A stretch of DNA of 5,175 nucleotides. Origin: Clostridiales bacterium UBA4362 (GTDB lineage: Bacteria > Bacillota > Clostridia > TANB77 > CAG-508). Positions 4,741 to 5,175 of the stretch are shown here, piece by piece. Position 1 is the stretch's first letter, and each line of letters starts with the position of its first letter. Under the pieces are notes generated by a model. It saw only the letters and a program-made list of their open reading frames with translations, ran no database searches and was not told the DNA's origin. The DNA is taken from the NCBI GenBank assembly GCA_002393975.1, contig DGSM01000075.1, positions 1-5,175 on the forward strand, read 5' to 3'. A program made the position numbers and the translations under genes.

Positions 4741-5175
4741 TTATTTTTGTACTTTCGTTTTATTTAATACTTTTCCTCTGTCACTTAATGTAATTCCCCA
4801 TTTTTCTTGGCAGAATTGTCTAAATCTAACTGAATCTGCATCATCCATATTGATACACATTTCCTCTAAGTTTACATCGGAAATTGGATTTGTTAATACA
4901 TATTTACCATCTTGATATTCAAGAATATTAACATAATGATATAACTCTCTGTTAGTTACTCTTGAGAAATATTTAGTACTATTTTCAACAAGTGTACCAA
5001 GTTTTCCATCAGCTGTTGGTTGAGATCTTCCATTAAAATCATAGTCATTCTTTTCAACAACAGGAATACACTCTGTTACTCTCTCAATATAACGACGTCC
5101 TCTGAAGTCCTTGATTAAGTGAATATCAAAGTTTATAACTGAAACAACCTGTGCCTCAGCAACAACTTCGTTGGT
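4741..5175 (-). CDS. CpaF/TadA-like secretion ATPase, C-terminal part (5' end outside window)
   Basis: This frame is open from the right edge and ends in TAA, giving the last 144 residues. By family it would be the cytoplasmic hexameric ATPase that powers pilus assembly or type II-like secretion. The visible part begins just after where the Walker and His-box regions should be, so no nucleotide-binding residues can be checked. It opens with A-E-A-Q-V-V and I-x-F-D-I-H-L, followed around residues 23 to 35 by D-F-R-G-R-R-x-I-x-R-V-T-E. This matches the usual G-x-R-x-[VI]-x-x-[IV]-x-E strand of CpaF/TadA ATPases. A polar tail follows, with a D-D-A-D-S-V-R-F-R segment near residues 111 to 119. 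The next gene starts 33 bases downstream and encodes the expected platform partner, which supports the call. A GspE- or PilB-type ATPase is less likely, because the platform gene is TadB/TadC-like. The family is fairly sure; the subtype is inferred. Confidence 0.72.
   Translation of the reverse strand, partial: TNEVVAEAQVVSVINFDIHLIKDFRGRRYIERVTECIPVVEKNDYDFNGRSQPTADGKLGTLVENSTKYFSRVTNRELYHYVNILEYQDGKYVLTNPISDVNLEEMCINMDDADSVRFRQFCQEKWGITLSDRGKVLNKTKVQK

Overview
This window is a compact, AT-rich stretch (roughly 30% G+C by eye) with every supportable gene on the minus strand, so it reads from high to low coordinates. Strong Shine-Dalgarno sites (AGGAGG types), low G+C and the gene content suggest a Firmicutes-type bacterium, probably an uncultured gut Clostridia/Bacilli relative. 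That placement is inference. Tryptophan is encoded by TGG inside the long genes, so the standard bacterial code fits.

The layout in transcription order is as follows. (1) The last 144 codons of a CpaF/TadA-like secretion ATPase, cut by the right edge (5175 to 4741). (2) A 699-residue membrane platform protein resembling TadB and TadC fused in one chain (4707 to 2608). (3) A 228-residue pilin-like protein (2592 to 1906). (4) A second pilin-like gene broken by a one-base frameshift into two overlapping frames (1893 to 1188). (5) A 142-residue pilin-like protein with a different N-terminus and no visible ribosome binding site (1134 to 706). (6) A pilin-like protein of at least 206 residues that runs off the left edge in a Gly-Ala repeat (620 to 1 or beyond). 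Genes 1 to 4 are separated by only 12 to 33 bases and look like one operon. The gaps before genes 5 and 6 (53 and 85 bases) each contain a plausible promoter.

Together the genes look like the core of a Tad-like or type IV pilus-like machine: an ATPase motor, an inner-membrane platform, and a set of small single-helix membrane-anchored subunits that could be assembled or exported. Three subunits share an unusual M-[DE]-N-A-x-x-A-L start, and all four share a short motif after the membrane helix ([ILV]-[ST]-S-[AT]-E-[VL] in three, degenerate in the fourth). None shows a canonical prepilin-peptidase site. I could not identify a prepilin peptidase, secretin or minor-pilin gene here. No RNA genes, CRISPR arrays, insertion sequences or clear terminators were seen, and there is no gene-free stretch over 85 bases.
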